In this document: piece by piece, positions 43,475 through 51,629 of the stretch
Layout: each line of letters opens with the position of its first letter
Numbering within the stretch: the stretch's first letter is position 1
Source: Xenorhabdus beddingii
Lineage (GTDB): Bacteria > Pseudomonadota > Gammaproteobacteria > Enterobacterales > Enterobacteriaceae
NCBI RefSeq assembly: GCF_002127545.1
Contig: NZ_MUBK01000018.1
Span: 38,315 to 97,125, forward strand
Reading direction: 5' to 3'
Length of the DNA stretch: 58,811 nt
The notes under the pieces: generated by a model
Seen by the model: the letters and a program-made list of their open reading frames with translations, nothing else
The model's database searches: none
Told to the model about the DNA's origin: nothing
Translations under genes and position numbers: made by a program

Positions 43475-44031
43475 TAATACATACGCATCCTGAATGGATT
43501 GAAGGTGACCTCTATTTTGATTTTTCTAAAGCTCAATCAGTAAGAAAATTGGATGCAAAAGGCCCAGAAGGTCATGGTCTAAGCCATTTACTGAAATCCG
43601 TCGATTTTGTAGTCGAATGGTCAAACCAACTTTGGCTGATAGAAATAAAAGATCCTGAAAATGGAATGATTCCTAGACATCTTAAGGTAAAAGAACAAGA
43701 GGAATTTCGCCTTAAACTGCAAAGTGACAAACTTGTAAATAACGAATTATTTCCCAAGCTACGTGATAGCTTGATATATCTCAGTCTGGAGCAAGGTGTA
43801 GCAGATAAGCCTATGCGATATATCGTGCTTATCGGTTTGTCATCATTGCAGCCTGCTGAGCTTGCTGGTTTACAAAACAAGCTTTGGAATACTGAATGGA
43901 TTAAAGGCCCAAAACGAGGATGGAAAAAATCTTTTGAAGTACACTGTATGACTGTACAACAATGGAATCGGACATTAACTCAATGCCCAATAATAAGAAA
44001 TAGTGAAAAATCCATATCTAATAATAAATAG
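43471..44031 (+). CDS. Putative PD-(D/E)xK nuclease-like partner of the AAA ATPase
   Basis: The 186-residue protein has no name that I recognise. VDFVVEWSNQLWLIEIKD at about 44-61 gives Asp45-x12-Glu58-x-Lys60, the core of the PD-(D/E)xK nuclease fold, between predicted beta strands. A second possible pair lies in KLRDSLIYLSLEQ. Its ATG overlaps the ATPase stop by four bases and a GGAGG ribosome-binding site lies inside that gene, so the products are made together. An ATPase plus nuclease pair suggests nucleic-acid cleavage on sensing phage; the nuclease assignment rests on one motif. Confidence 0.65.
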   Translation: MIIHTHPEWIEGDLYFDFSKAQSVRKLDAKGPEGHGLSHLLKSVDFVVEWSNQLWLIEIKDPENGMIPRHLKVKEQEEFRLKLQSDKLVNNELFPKLRDSLIYLSLEQGVADKPMRYIVLIGLSSLQPAELAGLQNKLWNTEWIKGPKRGWKKSFEVHCMTVQQWNRTLTQCPIIRNSEKSISNNK

Positions 44032-44242
44032 AAAAATAACTACTGAAAGTAAGGAATTATTTGTATTAGCCGAGATTTGAGCTGGCAGACACTCATTTGA
44101 CTATCTCACGACTTAACTTAATCCGTAATTCCATACGACCGTTCTTACCTTCCTAATTTTATTTTTTAAGTTTAAGAATAATTTTTATTAATAGACCTTT
44201 CATTCACATATAAACACAAAAAACAGCCACTATAAATACGCG

Positions 44243-44270
44243 AAAAAGGCCAGAATAACCTGACCTTTTC
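44243..44270. terminator. Terminator of gor
   Basis: AAAAAGGCCAG, a 6-base loop and CTGACCTTTTC pair with one G-T wobble and are flanked by A and T runs, so it can work on both strands. It lies 38 bp beyond the gor stop on the reverse strand. Confidence 0.75.
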
Positions 44271-44307
44271 TTCAGAAATAAGTGGATATTCTTCCTGCAT
44301 CACCCCA

Positions 44308-45660
44308 CTATCTCATAGTAACAAACTCTTCCGCCGCAGTCGGATGGATCGCAACCGTATTATCAAAATCCTTTTTGGTTGCTCCCATTTTCAGCGCAAC
44401 CGCAAAACCTTGCAGCATCTCATCCATACCAAAACCAATACCGTGGATACCCACAATCTTTTCATCGGCACCCACACAGACCAGCTTCATGCGGCATGGC
44501 TGACGATGTTGCGTTACTGCAGTGTACATCGCGGTAAATGATGAGGTATAAACTTTAACCTGATCGTCACCATACTGCGCCTTTGCCTGCGGCTCCGTCA
44601 AACCGACAACACCGATTGGCGGATGGCTGAATACCACCGTTGGTACGTTGGTGTAATCCAGATGCTCTTCCGGTTTATTATTAAACAAACGTTCGGATAA
44701 ACGGCGCCCTGCCGCAACCGCGACTGGCGTCAATTCCACTGCCCCCGTGTTATCACCAACGGCATAAATACCCCGAACATTGGTGTTCTGATATTTATCA
44801 ACCTGAAGATATCCTTTCTCACTCAACGCAACACCGGCTGCCGCCAGATTCAACTTATCCGTCATCGGTTCACGCCCAATCGCCCAGATCAACGTATCTA
44901 CTGTCTGCTCCCTGCCATCCTGCAATTGAACAGTCAGGCTGCCATCACTATTTTTAATCACGGACTTTACTATTGCTTCCGTATGTAGTGTCGGCCCTTC
45001 ACTTTTGATGACATCCAACAATGTCTCCACAATCATAGGATCGAAAGAACGCAGCGGAGCATGTTGACGAACAAACAAATGGGTTTCACTGCCCAGCGCA
45101 TTCAAGACACCCGCGATTTCAACCGCGATATAACCGGCTCCCACCACGGCAACACGTTTCGGCATCTCATCCAGTTCAAAGAAACCATCTGAATCAATGC
45201 CGTATTCCGCACCGGGAATAGCCGGGCTTATCGGACGGCCGCCCGTCGCAATCAGAATATGGTCAGCCGTAATGTGTTCACCATTCACTTCAACCGTGTG
45301 CGCATCAACAAAACGGGCGAAACCCTGAATCACATCCACCTTATTGTTACCCAACACACGCTCATATGACTGATGGATGCGATCAATATAGGCCGTGCGG
45401 TTGGCAATCAGTTTTTTCCAGTCAAAACGATTGACGGTGGTATCAAAACCATAATCGGGACCATATTGATGAATAGATTCCGCAACTTGAGCAGCATGCC
45501 ACATCACTTTTTTCGGTACACAGCCCACATTGACACATGTTCCACCTAATGCTTTTGCTTCAATCAGGGCACATTTCTGCCCATACATGGCTGCACGGTT
45601 AATGGAAGCAATGCCGCCACTGCCACCCCCAATTGCAATATAATCGTAATGTTTACTCAT
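44308..45660 (-). CDS. gor: Glutathione-disulfide reductase
   Basis: The 450-residue FAD/NADPH oxidoreductase has the FAD motif [19 protein letters not shown], the redox-active [16 protein letters not shown] (Cys-x4-Cys, about 42-47), NADPH motif [20 protein letters not shown] and the C-terminal His-Pro-Thr-Ala-Glu in [14 protein letters not shown]. It regenerates reduced glutathione, which also gates KefB. It is upstream of rlmJ's stop on the same strand. Confidence 0.96.
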   Translation of the reverse strand: MSKHYDYIAIGGGSGGIASINRAAMYGQKCALIEAKALGGTCVNVGCVPKKVMWHAAQVAESIHQYGPDYGFDTTVNRFDWKKLIANRTAYIDRIHQSYERVLGNNKVDVIQGFARFVDAHTVEVNGEHITADHILIATGGRPISPAIPGAEYGIDSDGFFELDEMPKRVAVVGAGYIAVEIAGVLNALGSETHLFVRQHAPLRSFDPMIVETLLDVIKSEGPTLHTEAIVKSVIKNSDGSLTVQLQDGREQTVDTLIWAIGREPMTDKLNLAAAGVALSEKGYLQVDKYQNTNVRGIYAVGDNTGAVELTPVAVAAGRRLSERLFNNKPEEHLDYTNVPTVVFSHPPIGVVGLTEPQAKAQYGDDQVKVYTSSFTAMYTAVTQHRQPCRMKLVCVGADEKIVGIHGIGFGMDEMLQGFAVALKMGATKKDFDNTVAIHPTAAEEFVTMR

Positions 45661-45803
45661 CTTAGGTCACTTCCGTCTAATCAATTAAGTTACTGCTAAA
45701 GTTCAACCTGACGCCTATTATTACAAAAAGTTATCACTGACTGTGGATGATTCTAACTCTCATTGCCATAGGCCACAGCTATTGGGAAATAACATCCCTC
45801 ACC

Positions 45804-46646
45804 TTATTCAGGTACGATCCACTCCACTAAAGTATGTCCTGTACCTTCAGGCACCAGCACCTGATGCAGCCACGGCAATACTGCCTTCATCTGCTGTTCC
45901 AATTTCCACGGTGGATTAATGACAATCATGCCCGATGCCGTCATACCACGTTGATCACTGTCAGGACGCACACCCAGTTCAATTTGTAAAATATTGCGGA
46001 TACCTGTCGATTTTAGGTTCTTCACCAAGCGCTTAATCTGCTGGCGCAGAACAACGGGATACCACAATGCATAAGTGCCGGTAGCAAAGCGCTTATACCC
46101 TTCCTGAATGCCATGAACGACATTCTCATAATCTGACTTCAATTCATAAGACGGGTCGATCAGCACAAAACCACGACGGCTTCTTGGTGGGAGTTTTGAT
46201 TTCAACTGCTGAAAGCCATTTTCCCGCAGGACACGGGTACGATTGTCACGAGAAAATTCGGTGCGTAACAAAGGAAAATCACTGGAATGCAATTCACTCA
46301 GGTTAAGCTCATCATATTCCCGCAATAAATGACGGGCAATCAGCGGAGAGCCGGGATAATAGCGTAGAGAACCATGTGAATTCAGTGTTTTCACGACATT
46401 GATATACGCCGACAACTCCTCAGGAATATCATCACGCTGCCAAACACGGGCAATACCGTCCAGGTACTCTCCTGTACGCTCGGCATGTTCCCCACTCAAT
46501 TGATAACGACCAGCACCTGAGTGAGTATCAAGATACAGGAAAGGTTTTTCTTTTGTTTTCAGTGACTCAATGATCAGGCTTTGCACCGTGTGCTTGAGCA
46601 CATCGGCATGGTTGCCGGCATGGAAGCTGTGACGATAACTTAACAT
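45804..46646 (-). CDS. rlmJ: 23S rRNA (adenine(2030)-N6)-methyltransferase RlmJ
   Basis: The 280-residue Rossmann-fold methyltransferase begins MLSYRHSFHAGNHADVLKHT. LDTHSGAGRYQL binds S-adenosylmethionine, and FVLIDPSYELKSDY contains the DPPY-like catalytic motif (DPSY). It methylates 23S rRNA A2030. Adjacent to gor, as in E. coli. Confidence 0.95.
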   Translation of the reverse strand: MLSYRHSFHAGNHADVLKHTVQSLIIESLKTKEKPFLYLDTHSGAGRYQLSGEHAERTGEYLDGIARVWQRDDIPEELSAYINVVKTLNSHGSLRYYPGSPLIARHLLREYDELNLSELHSSDFPLLRTEFSRDNRTRVLRENGFQQLKSKLPPRSRRGFVLIDPSYELKSDYENVVHGIQEGYKRFATGTYALWYPVVLRQQIKRLVKNLKSTGIRNILQIELGVRPDSDQRGMTASGMIVINPPWKLEQQMKAVLPWLHQVLVPEGTGHTLVEWIVPE

Positions 46647-46855
46647 TCAATTTAACCCCGGGAGCAGAATATTGATAACTTGCCTGATGCCCTACCAGAC
46701 AACTAAAAGGGCATTATAGCCTTATTCTCAACAAAAAAGATAAAAGCCTCCTCCCGTCACTTTTACAGTGTAAACCCGGGTGAATTTTCAGGATCAAATC
46801 GGGATCAAAGTATAAAATTTTGGATAAGTGCTCTCAATAACCTTAGGAATGATTC

Positions 46856-47221
46856 ATGATGTCGAAAACTTTGATCTTATCAGTGTTGATCGTTTTCAGT
46901 ATGAACGTGGCCTACGCAAGCCAAAATAAATCAGGATGTAAGATAAAAAGGCAAACACTGGAGAAACAGCTCCAATATGCCCGGGCAGATAAAGATGAGC
47001 GCTTGATAGCCGGATTAACTCGAACCTTAGAAAACATAAAAACCACATGTGATTTGGAAAAGCGTTTAAAAGCACAAAAAAATAGACCAGAAGCGGTAAA
47101 AGGTCACTTAACTGACAAGGCTCCACCATCAAAGCGGAAAAACAGCAAAAAGCCGTCTCACAAACCCACTCAAAACAGCACAACAAAAACAGGCAAAAAA
47201 GTGCAGGCGAAGCAGAAATAA
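46856..47221 (+). CDS. DUF1090 family periplasmic protein
   Basis: The 121-residue protein has a signal peptide (MMSKTLILSVLIVFSMNVAY, cleaved near AYA-SQ). The DUF1090 core (about 27-70, CKIKRQTLEKQLQYARADKD and TRTLENIKTTC) has two conserved cysteines. The C-terminal 40 residues are Lys/Pro/Ser-rich and of low complexity, longer than E. coli YqjC. Function unknown. A GTGCAGGCG/CGCCTGCAC hairpin spans its stop (47201-47230). Confidence 0.8.
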   Translation: MMSKTLILSVLIVFSMNVAYASQNKSGCKIKRQTLEKQLQYARADKDERLIAGLTRTLENIKTTCDLEKRLKAQKNRPEAVKGHLTDKAPPSKRKNSKKPSHKPTQNSTTKTGKKVQAKQK

Positions 47222-47278
47222 CGCCTGCACCCCATTCTGTATCAACTTGACTCATTTTCCTGAAAAGGCCGGAGAAAT

Positions 47279-47815
47279 TTAAAAATTTTTGCCCCTAACT
47301 TGCTGCACATTAGAAGGGGAAATCTTGTAGTAAACTTTATCGCCCATAAATGGCTTATGCTCAATTTCTACTGAAAGAATGGAGTTATTTTTCGAGATAG
47401 CATAATGGCTAAAATAATTCCCAGTTCTTTCATGAGGATAGTGAAAATTAGGTTGGATAAACTTTTTCTTATAAGAATCATCTGAAGGATGATACTCATC
47501 TGAATAAACCACTTTTTTATTTCTGACAAAGATAACCTTATAAAAAAGACTGGCTTTTTCCTTGAATGCAGCCCCGATAATGCCCTCAATATCCTTCGGT
47601 TTCATTCCCTTATCGATAATATACATTTTGTCCCAGTCAAAAGGCGTGATTTTATTTATATCAATCAAACAGGCGGTGTTCTTCTGACAATGTTTATCAG
47701 CATAACCAATAATCCCCAATCGACTGTTATTAAGAGATAAAAATGCAATGACCACTCCCAATATTAAAGCAAATACGATAATATAATTTTTGTTGACAAC
47801 ATGGAAAAACATCAT
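47279..47815 (-). CDS. Hypothetical membrane-anchored protein
   Basis: The 178-residue protein begins MMFFHVVNKNYIIVFALILG with one N-terminal transmembrane segment (about 10-30). The rest appears extracytoplasmic, with paired cysteines (KHCQKNTACLID) and ITPFDWDKMYII. I do not recognise the family. GGGGG precedes ATG 47813-47815; the 21 upstream codons are doubtful. Base composition is AT-rich. It lies in the toxin-immunity zone and could be an orphan immunity or surface protein. Confidence 0.6.
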   Translation of the reverse strand: MMFFHVVNKNYIIVFALILGVVIAFLSLNNSRLGIIGYADKHCQKNTACLIDINKITPFDWDKMYIIDKGMKPKDIEGIIGAAFKEKASLFYKVIFVRNKKVVYSDEYHPSDDSYKKKFIQPNFHYPHERTGNYFSHYAISKNNSILSVEIEHKPFMGDKVYYKISPSNVQQVRGKNF

Positions 47816-47878
47816 TCCCCCTTCATAATCAAATTTGATATGAGAAAACGGTTTTGGAATTTTAACCTTGAAAATCAA

Positions 47879-48401
47879 CTCATTAATGTTAAATTCGCAA
47901 CATCAGCTTTACTACTGTTCTTTTATGTCATGACATTAGTCAATACAACCAGAAAAAACGACCCTCTGCCTCTCAACAGCAGCCTGATATTTTCCTGAGT
48001 TTACAATATGTCATGAAGGTATATCTTGAATTGTGGAAACAACACCACATCACTTATAAGCGACTGTTTTACAATTGCTATTTGGTATCTTAAGTGCGGT
48101 TCTTACAAGATAGAAAATTGACACTTATTTCTATTTCTCGACCCTAAGAGTGCTATGCAAAGAACTCTGGACAGCGAAAAAGTATAGTAATTGTACTAGC
48201 GTTTGTTTTGATTTCAAATAGAAAAATATGGTTATCAAATAATAAATCAGATAAATAGTTGCTAACGTGATTTTGTGATAGTTTTAGCAGAATTAAGTAC
48301 GCGGGATTTAAAAAATACTGGCAATACATACAGATAACACAAACGATTGATCAATAACTTTTTGTTTCAGTTAGATAAAAATTCATTGGCGGATATATTT
48401 A
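47879..48401. other. AT-rich intergenic region
   Basis: About 520 bp without a coding sequence that I can support; short frames here lack ribosome-binding sites. No repeats or RNA-like stems were noticed. Confidence 0.4.
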
Positions 48402-48767
48402 TTAATATTTAAAAACACCGTCTTCTGAAAAAAGCCGTTTCCCTTTTCTTGAAATTTCCAATCTACCGTGTTGGTAGATCGTGTATGTTACATCTTTATT
48501 CTTAAACTCATAACCATAGAAGCTGCAATCTCCGGTTTTAAAATTTCTATTCAGGGTGGCTCCTTTTAATGTAATAGAAGCGTTATCTTTCTTCCTTACC
48601 CCGGTGTAACTCACATTAGCACAACTAACATTTCCCTCAGGGCAAAGCACATTAATTGTAATGTAATATGTCTTGGTCTCGAATACAGTCGTATAAACAG
48701 CAAGAGATAAAGATGAAAATGTCATCAGCATGACAGCTAAAAAGGATAAAAATAACTTTTTTACCAT
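48402..48767 (-). CDS. Hypothetical secreted protein
   Basis: The 121-residue protein has a clear signal peptide (MVKKLFLSFLAVMLMTFSSL, cleavage near SLA-VY). The mature ~95 residues contain three cysteines (CPEGNVSCANVSY, DCSFYGYEF) and a beta-rich pattern ending with SRKGKRLFSEDG. I know similar small periplasmic proteins of unknown function in enterobacteria but no named family. A GGAG lies 11 bases before ATG. Confidence 0.65.
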   Translation of the reverse strand: MVKKLFLSFLAVMLMTFSSLSLAVYTTVFETKTYYITINVLCPEGNVSCANVSYTGVRKKDNASITLKGATLNRNFKTGDCSFYGYEFKNKDVTYTIYQHGRLEISRKGKRLFSEDGVFKY

Positions 48768-48949
48768 CTTCCATAAGCTCCTTCATTATAGATTTTTAGC
48801 TCAACTGACCGTCTGTTTATTAGGACTTGGTGGCTGATGGTGTTCAGCAAAATGTAGTCCTCTTTCTTCAGCAACAACACCTCAAAGCCGTGCAACCGCT
48901 CAATTTTGCTCATGACCAGAGTGACATGATAGAGAGGCCAAATATGCAT
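48761..48949 (-). CDS. Doubtful small ORF upstream of the secreted protein
   Basis: The 62-codon frame overlaps the secreted-protein gene by 7 bases, which would fit an operon. No domain is recognisable (YILLNTISHQVLINRRSVEL) and no ribosome-binding site is clear. It could be a gene fragment. Confidence 0.25.
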   Translation of the reverse strand: MHIWPLYHVTLVMSKIERLHGFEVLLLKKEDYILLNTISHQVLINRRSVELKIYNEGAYGRW

Positions 48950-49034
48950 TCATTATTGATAAATTACTAGCATTTTCGGCGAAAAAAGCGGATTTATTGA
49001 GTAACGTAACACGCTTTTTTGCAACAAATTTAAT

Positions 49035-49048
49035 TGGATGTACATCCA
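49035..49048. promoter_or_regulatory. 14-bp perfect palindrome upstream of symE-like gene
   Basis: TGGATGTACATCCA is a perfect 14-bp palindrome 154 bp upstream of the SymE-like start. It resembles a LexA box only loosely (CTGG-N8-CCAA in place of CTGT-N8-ACAG). E. coli symE is LexA-controlled. Confidence 0.3.
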
Positions 49049-49136
49049 GTATTTATTTTGCGAGCGGCTTCGCAAAGGCAGTAATTGATGATGGAATGTT
49101 GTTCAGGCGAGCGATAGAGTAGGCGATGAAATGAAC

Positions 49137-49171
49137 GCGGCTTTACCGTGTTGGTAGCACGATAAAGCCGC
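49137..49171 (+). promoter_or_regulatory. Stem-loop in the 5' leader of the symE-like gene
   Basis: GCGGCTTTACCGTG and CACGATAAAGCCGC pair over 14 bp with one mismatch around a TTGGTAG loop. It ends 30 bp before the ATG at 49202 and could attenuate or protect the mRNA, or belong to an antisense RNA like SymR. Confidence 0.45.
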
Positions 49172-49201
49172 TAACCGCAACAACTACGAGGAATAGTTAT
49201 T

Positions 49202-49540
49202 ATGGCTAACACGCATTCTAATGCAGACACCCGCATTTACAAAATTTCTCAACCGGAACGGTATCAGAAAGTCGTTTACCGCCCCAAAGGACTTAACCGC
49301 AATACGCCTGCCATTAATTTGAGCGGAAATTGGCTCAGTGAAGCCGGATTTTCTATCAATGATCCGTTAAAAATCAGAGTGATGCCGGGCTGTTTGATCA
49401 TCACCGCCCTGAATTTTCATGAACTGTGGCACTGCCTGAAAAGCCTGAGTGACGGTGAATGGGACGATATCGAGGTGGCACACTGGCTACAGCAATTTCC
49501 CGGCCAGCTCAATAAAATCAGCTTGAAGAAAAATCGTTAA
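49202..49540 (+). CDS. SymE family type I toxin-like protein
   Basis: The 112-residue protein has the SymE core at about 35-75: PAINLSGNWLSEAGFSINDP then IRVMPGCLIITAL, matching the AbrB-like fold of SymE (xxLxGxWLxxAGFxxGxxxxVxVxxGCIVLT). SymE of E. coli is an SOS-induced, RNA-associated, nucleoid-compacting protein. The C-terminal ~35 residues (LWHCLKSLSDGEWDDIEVAH) differ. A GAGGAATAGTT precedes the ATG. SymE-like genes often neighbour rhs loci. Confidence 0.8.
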   Translation: MANTHSNADTRIYKISQPERYQKVVYRPKGLNRNTPAINLSGNWLSEAGFSINDPLKIRVMPGCLIITALNFHELWHCLKSLSDGEWDDIEVAHWLQQFPGQLNKISLKKNR

Positions 49541-49684
49541 CTCATTGTTTTATAGTTAAAATAAAACAACAAGAACAAAAAAAGCGAACAGTTTTCCAAC
49601 GATTGATGGCAATATTTTCGTTTTGGGAAGCGGTTCGCATTTATGCCAGTAAAAACAGCCTCAAACGACACAAGGAACGTATCT

Positions 49685-50035
49685 ATGAACCTACATCTTT
49701 CCTCTCATCCTGATGAACTGCCGGAATGTATTATCAGTGGTAACACGCTGAATCAGATTGGTTTTACGGCCGATGCGTTGTTTCATATTGAGCAATTCGC
49801 CAATGGGCTAATCCTGTCCCTGATTAAGCCAGAAGCCGAACCGGATATCGCCACGCTGATTCAGGAAACAGAACTTGATCCCCATCAGGGGGTCGATTGG
49901 GTGCGTGAAAATGGTGAGCTTTATCTGGCAGGCGACTGGCTGGCAGAGAGTGGATTGCTCGATCACCCAATTACTGTTGAAACCGCCTATGGCACGATTG
50001 TGCTTCGGGCTGAACTGCCAATATTATTGGCTTGA
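49685..50035 (+). CDS. Protein with two tandem SymE-like domains
   Basis: The 116-residue protein contains two copies of the SymE-like motif: ISGNTLNQIGFTADALFHIE with NGLILSLI (about 15-45), and LAGDWLAESGLLDHPITVET with GTIVLRAEL (about 80-112). Each fits the AbrB-like half. They are joined by DIATLIQETELDPHQGVDWV. Use of ATG 49685 is supported by AAGGAAC; fourteen upstream codons lack one. Function unknown. A strong terminator follows. Confidence 0.65.
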   Translation: MNLHLSSHPDELPECIISGNTLNQIGFTADALFHIEQFANGLILSLIKPEAEPDIATLIQETELDPHQGVDWVRENGELYLAGDWLAESGLLDHPITVETAYGTIVLRAELPILLA

Positions 50036-50055
50036 TAACAACAAGAATAAATAAT

Positions 50056-50087
50056 CCGGATGCTGAATTCAGCAATCCGGTTTTTTT
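50056..50087 (+). terminator. Terminator after the tandem SymE-like gene
   Basis: CCGGATGCTGAATTCAGCAA then TCCGG forms a stem (CCGGA/TCCGG and GCTGAATTCAGC) followed by seven T, 20 bp after the stop. Confidence 0.85.
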
Positions 50088-50112
50088 ATTTTCTGGCGGT
50101 ATTCCTAAATGG

Positions 50113-50478
50113 TTATTGACACTCTGACTTTTTAATAAAATCATTTAACAAGTGAATAAATTCATTCAGACAATCTGTTGTGTGTTTTTCTGTAAATAGG
50201 CAATCACCATAACCCGATGTATTTTTATCAAAATTGAATTGTTTAAATGTTAAAGTAAAAACACCCTCAACCCTTTTCTTAGGACTATACTCATTGCCTT
50301 CATAACGCACTTCAAAATAAGACCCCGTCTTCTTGTAATAGCCAATAATACGATCAAAGGCTTGTTCTAATTCAATGGTGACAGGAGTTTCATCAGAATA
50401 ATAAGGACAATTACCAAACACAATAAACCAATCCGATTGGCATCTTACTTCAGGCAAACGTCTTTGTGACAATACCAT
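50113..50478 (-). CDS. Hypothetical protein, possible immunity protein
   Basis: The 121-residue acidic cytoplasmic protein (VTIELEQAFDRIIGYYKKTG, FTLTFKQFNFDKNTSGYGDC) has no signal peptide or membrane segment. I do not recognise it. Its size, AT-rich composition and place in an Rhs-rich region fit an orphan immunity gene, but this is inference. Confidence 0.55.
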   Translation of the reverse strand: MVLSQRRLPEVRCQSDWFIVFGNCPYYSDETPVTIELEQAFDRIIGYYKKTGSYFEVRYEGNEYSPKKRVEGVFTLTFKQFNFDKNTSGYGDCLFTEKHTTDCLNEFIHLLNDFIKKSECQ

Positions 50479-51146
50479 ATTATTTTTTCCTTTTACTGTT
50501 TTTTATGTTGAACTGAACAGGTAAAACCGTGTTCAATTGAGTAAGAAATAATTATTTATAAAATTAGTTCATTATCACGAATTCTATTTTCACTAACCTA
50601 TTTTTCTGTCTGGAGTCATTCCCTCATGGCATCACACAAGCTAAAATTTTCAGGAATAAAAACAGACTCGTATGTTTCTTAGACGTCAAAAATAGCGAGC
50701 ACATATCTTTGCCATTGACGTAAAATCGCGCTTTATCAATCTGTTCAAATTTAGATAACAAGACATCATCCGCATTTTTTATAATTCTTTCTTTGAGATG
50801 ATTTTTCCTTATTCTGCATGATATAACTCAAGCAAGGTAATATATACTTTTGAAAATAGATCATCCAATGAGGATTCAAGCAAGGAAAAAATTATTAATA
50901 TTATTCTCTCTTTTATAATTTATATGATAATTGATATACACTAATAATTTCTCTTCCTCACTCTCATAACATAACCGATTTTAAAGACTAAGTTTATAAA
51001 TCTAAAAATAAACAATCTCAATTAAATCATGCATTCTTAAAATTTAAAATAAACATTTTAATCTATTTTTATATGGAATTCATAAAAATACAGAGAATTA
51101 AATAAACAATAAAACTCTTTATCATGCAGCGATAAGATAGTTTACT
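50479..51146. other. AT-rich non-coding region
   Basis: About 670 bp, very AT-rich, with no frame that I can support. It ends at the IS66-type relic. Confidence 0.4.
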
Positions 51147-51527
51147 GGTAACCACCAAACTTAACGGCCATGAGCCGTCAGGGCGCGAGCATACTTTGAT
51201 TAATATTTACCCTTAAAATGTAAATTTTAGTCTTTAACTCTATATCCTCCTATAAAAGTTTAAAGAATTGTTTATCTGGTTGCATTTTACTCGACTAAAA
51301 CACTAAAAAACTGTAATCTTGAAAAATAATAACCTTTAAAAGGTGGCTAAAATAGTGTGCTCGCGCCCTGCATGAGCCGTGGGTCTGGTTACGTGATGTT
51401 CTCCGTCGATTGCCTGTCCGGCCGAAAATAGGTTGAATGAGTTGCTCCCCTAGCCTGATAATTCCTCCAGTTAAAATCCCATTTTGGTGTTGTCTGCCAA
51501 CGCAAGGTGAGATCACAGGAGCCTTAC
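51147..51527 (+). pseudogene. IS66-family transposase relic (3' end), interrupted
   Basis: When the insertion at 51179-51370 is removed, the plus strand reads KLNGHEPWVWLRDVLRRLPV then, after a frameshift, NRLNELLP. This is the C-terminus of an IS66-family TnpC (compare NGxxPxxYLRDVLxRL...RxxELLP). The downstream GGTGAGATCACAGGAGCCTTAC ends like an IS66 inverted repeat (GTAAGGC on the reverse strand) at about 51527, exactly where the Rhs-linked repeat starts. Everything 5' of this is lost. Confidence 0.65.
51179..51370. mobile_element. 192-bp MITE-like insertion
   Basis: The ends are a 16-bp inverted repeat with one mismatch, CAGGGCGCGAGCATAC at left and the complement CAGGGCGCGAGCACAC at right. 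It is flanked by a perfect 10-bp direct repeat CATGAGCCGT (51169-51178 and 51371-51380), a target-site duplication. It is AT-rich inside, has no coding sequence and splits the IS66-type relic in frame-restorable fashion. Confidence 0.85.
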
Positions 51528-51593
51528 CAACTAAAGGCAGGGAGTGGGTCGCTCTTAAAAAAACAAAGCCGGAAGATCACGAGGATCTTCCGA
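51528..51593. repeat. Rhs/SymE-linked repeat, copy 1
   Basis: CAACTAAAGGCAGGGAGTGG through the CGGAAGATC/GATCTTCCG stem matches 57287-57355 at most positions. It starts with the last codon and stop of a symE-like gene (AAC TAA in copy 2) and lies just past the immunity gene end. Confidence 0.85.
51553..51592 (-). terminator. Terminator of the orphan tip immunity gene
   Basis: On the reverse strand CGGAAGATC CTCGT GATCTTCCG is a perfect 9-bp stem followed by GCTTTG and seven T. Confidence 0.8.
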
Positions 51594-51629
51594 ATTTATA
51601 ACATGAACCATATTTCAGTCATTATTAAT

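Noticed and set aside
51295..51516. 73-codon reverse-strand frame near the MITE
   Set aside because: It is the antisense of the IS66-type relic and crosses the insertion boundary.
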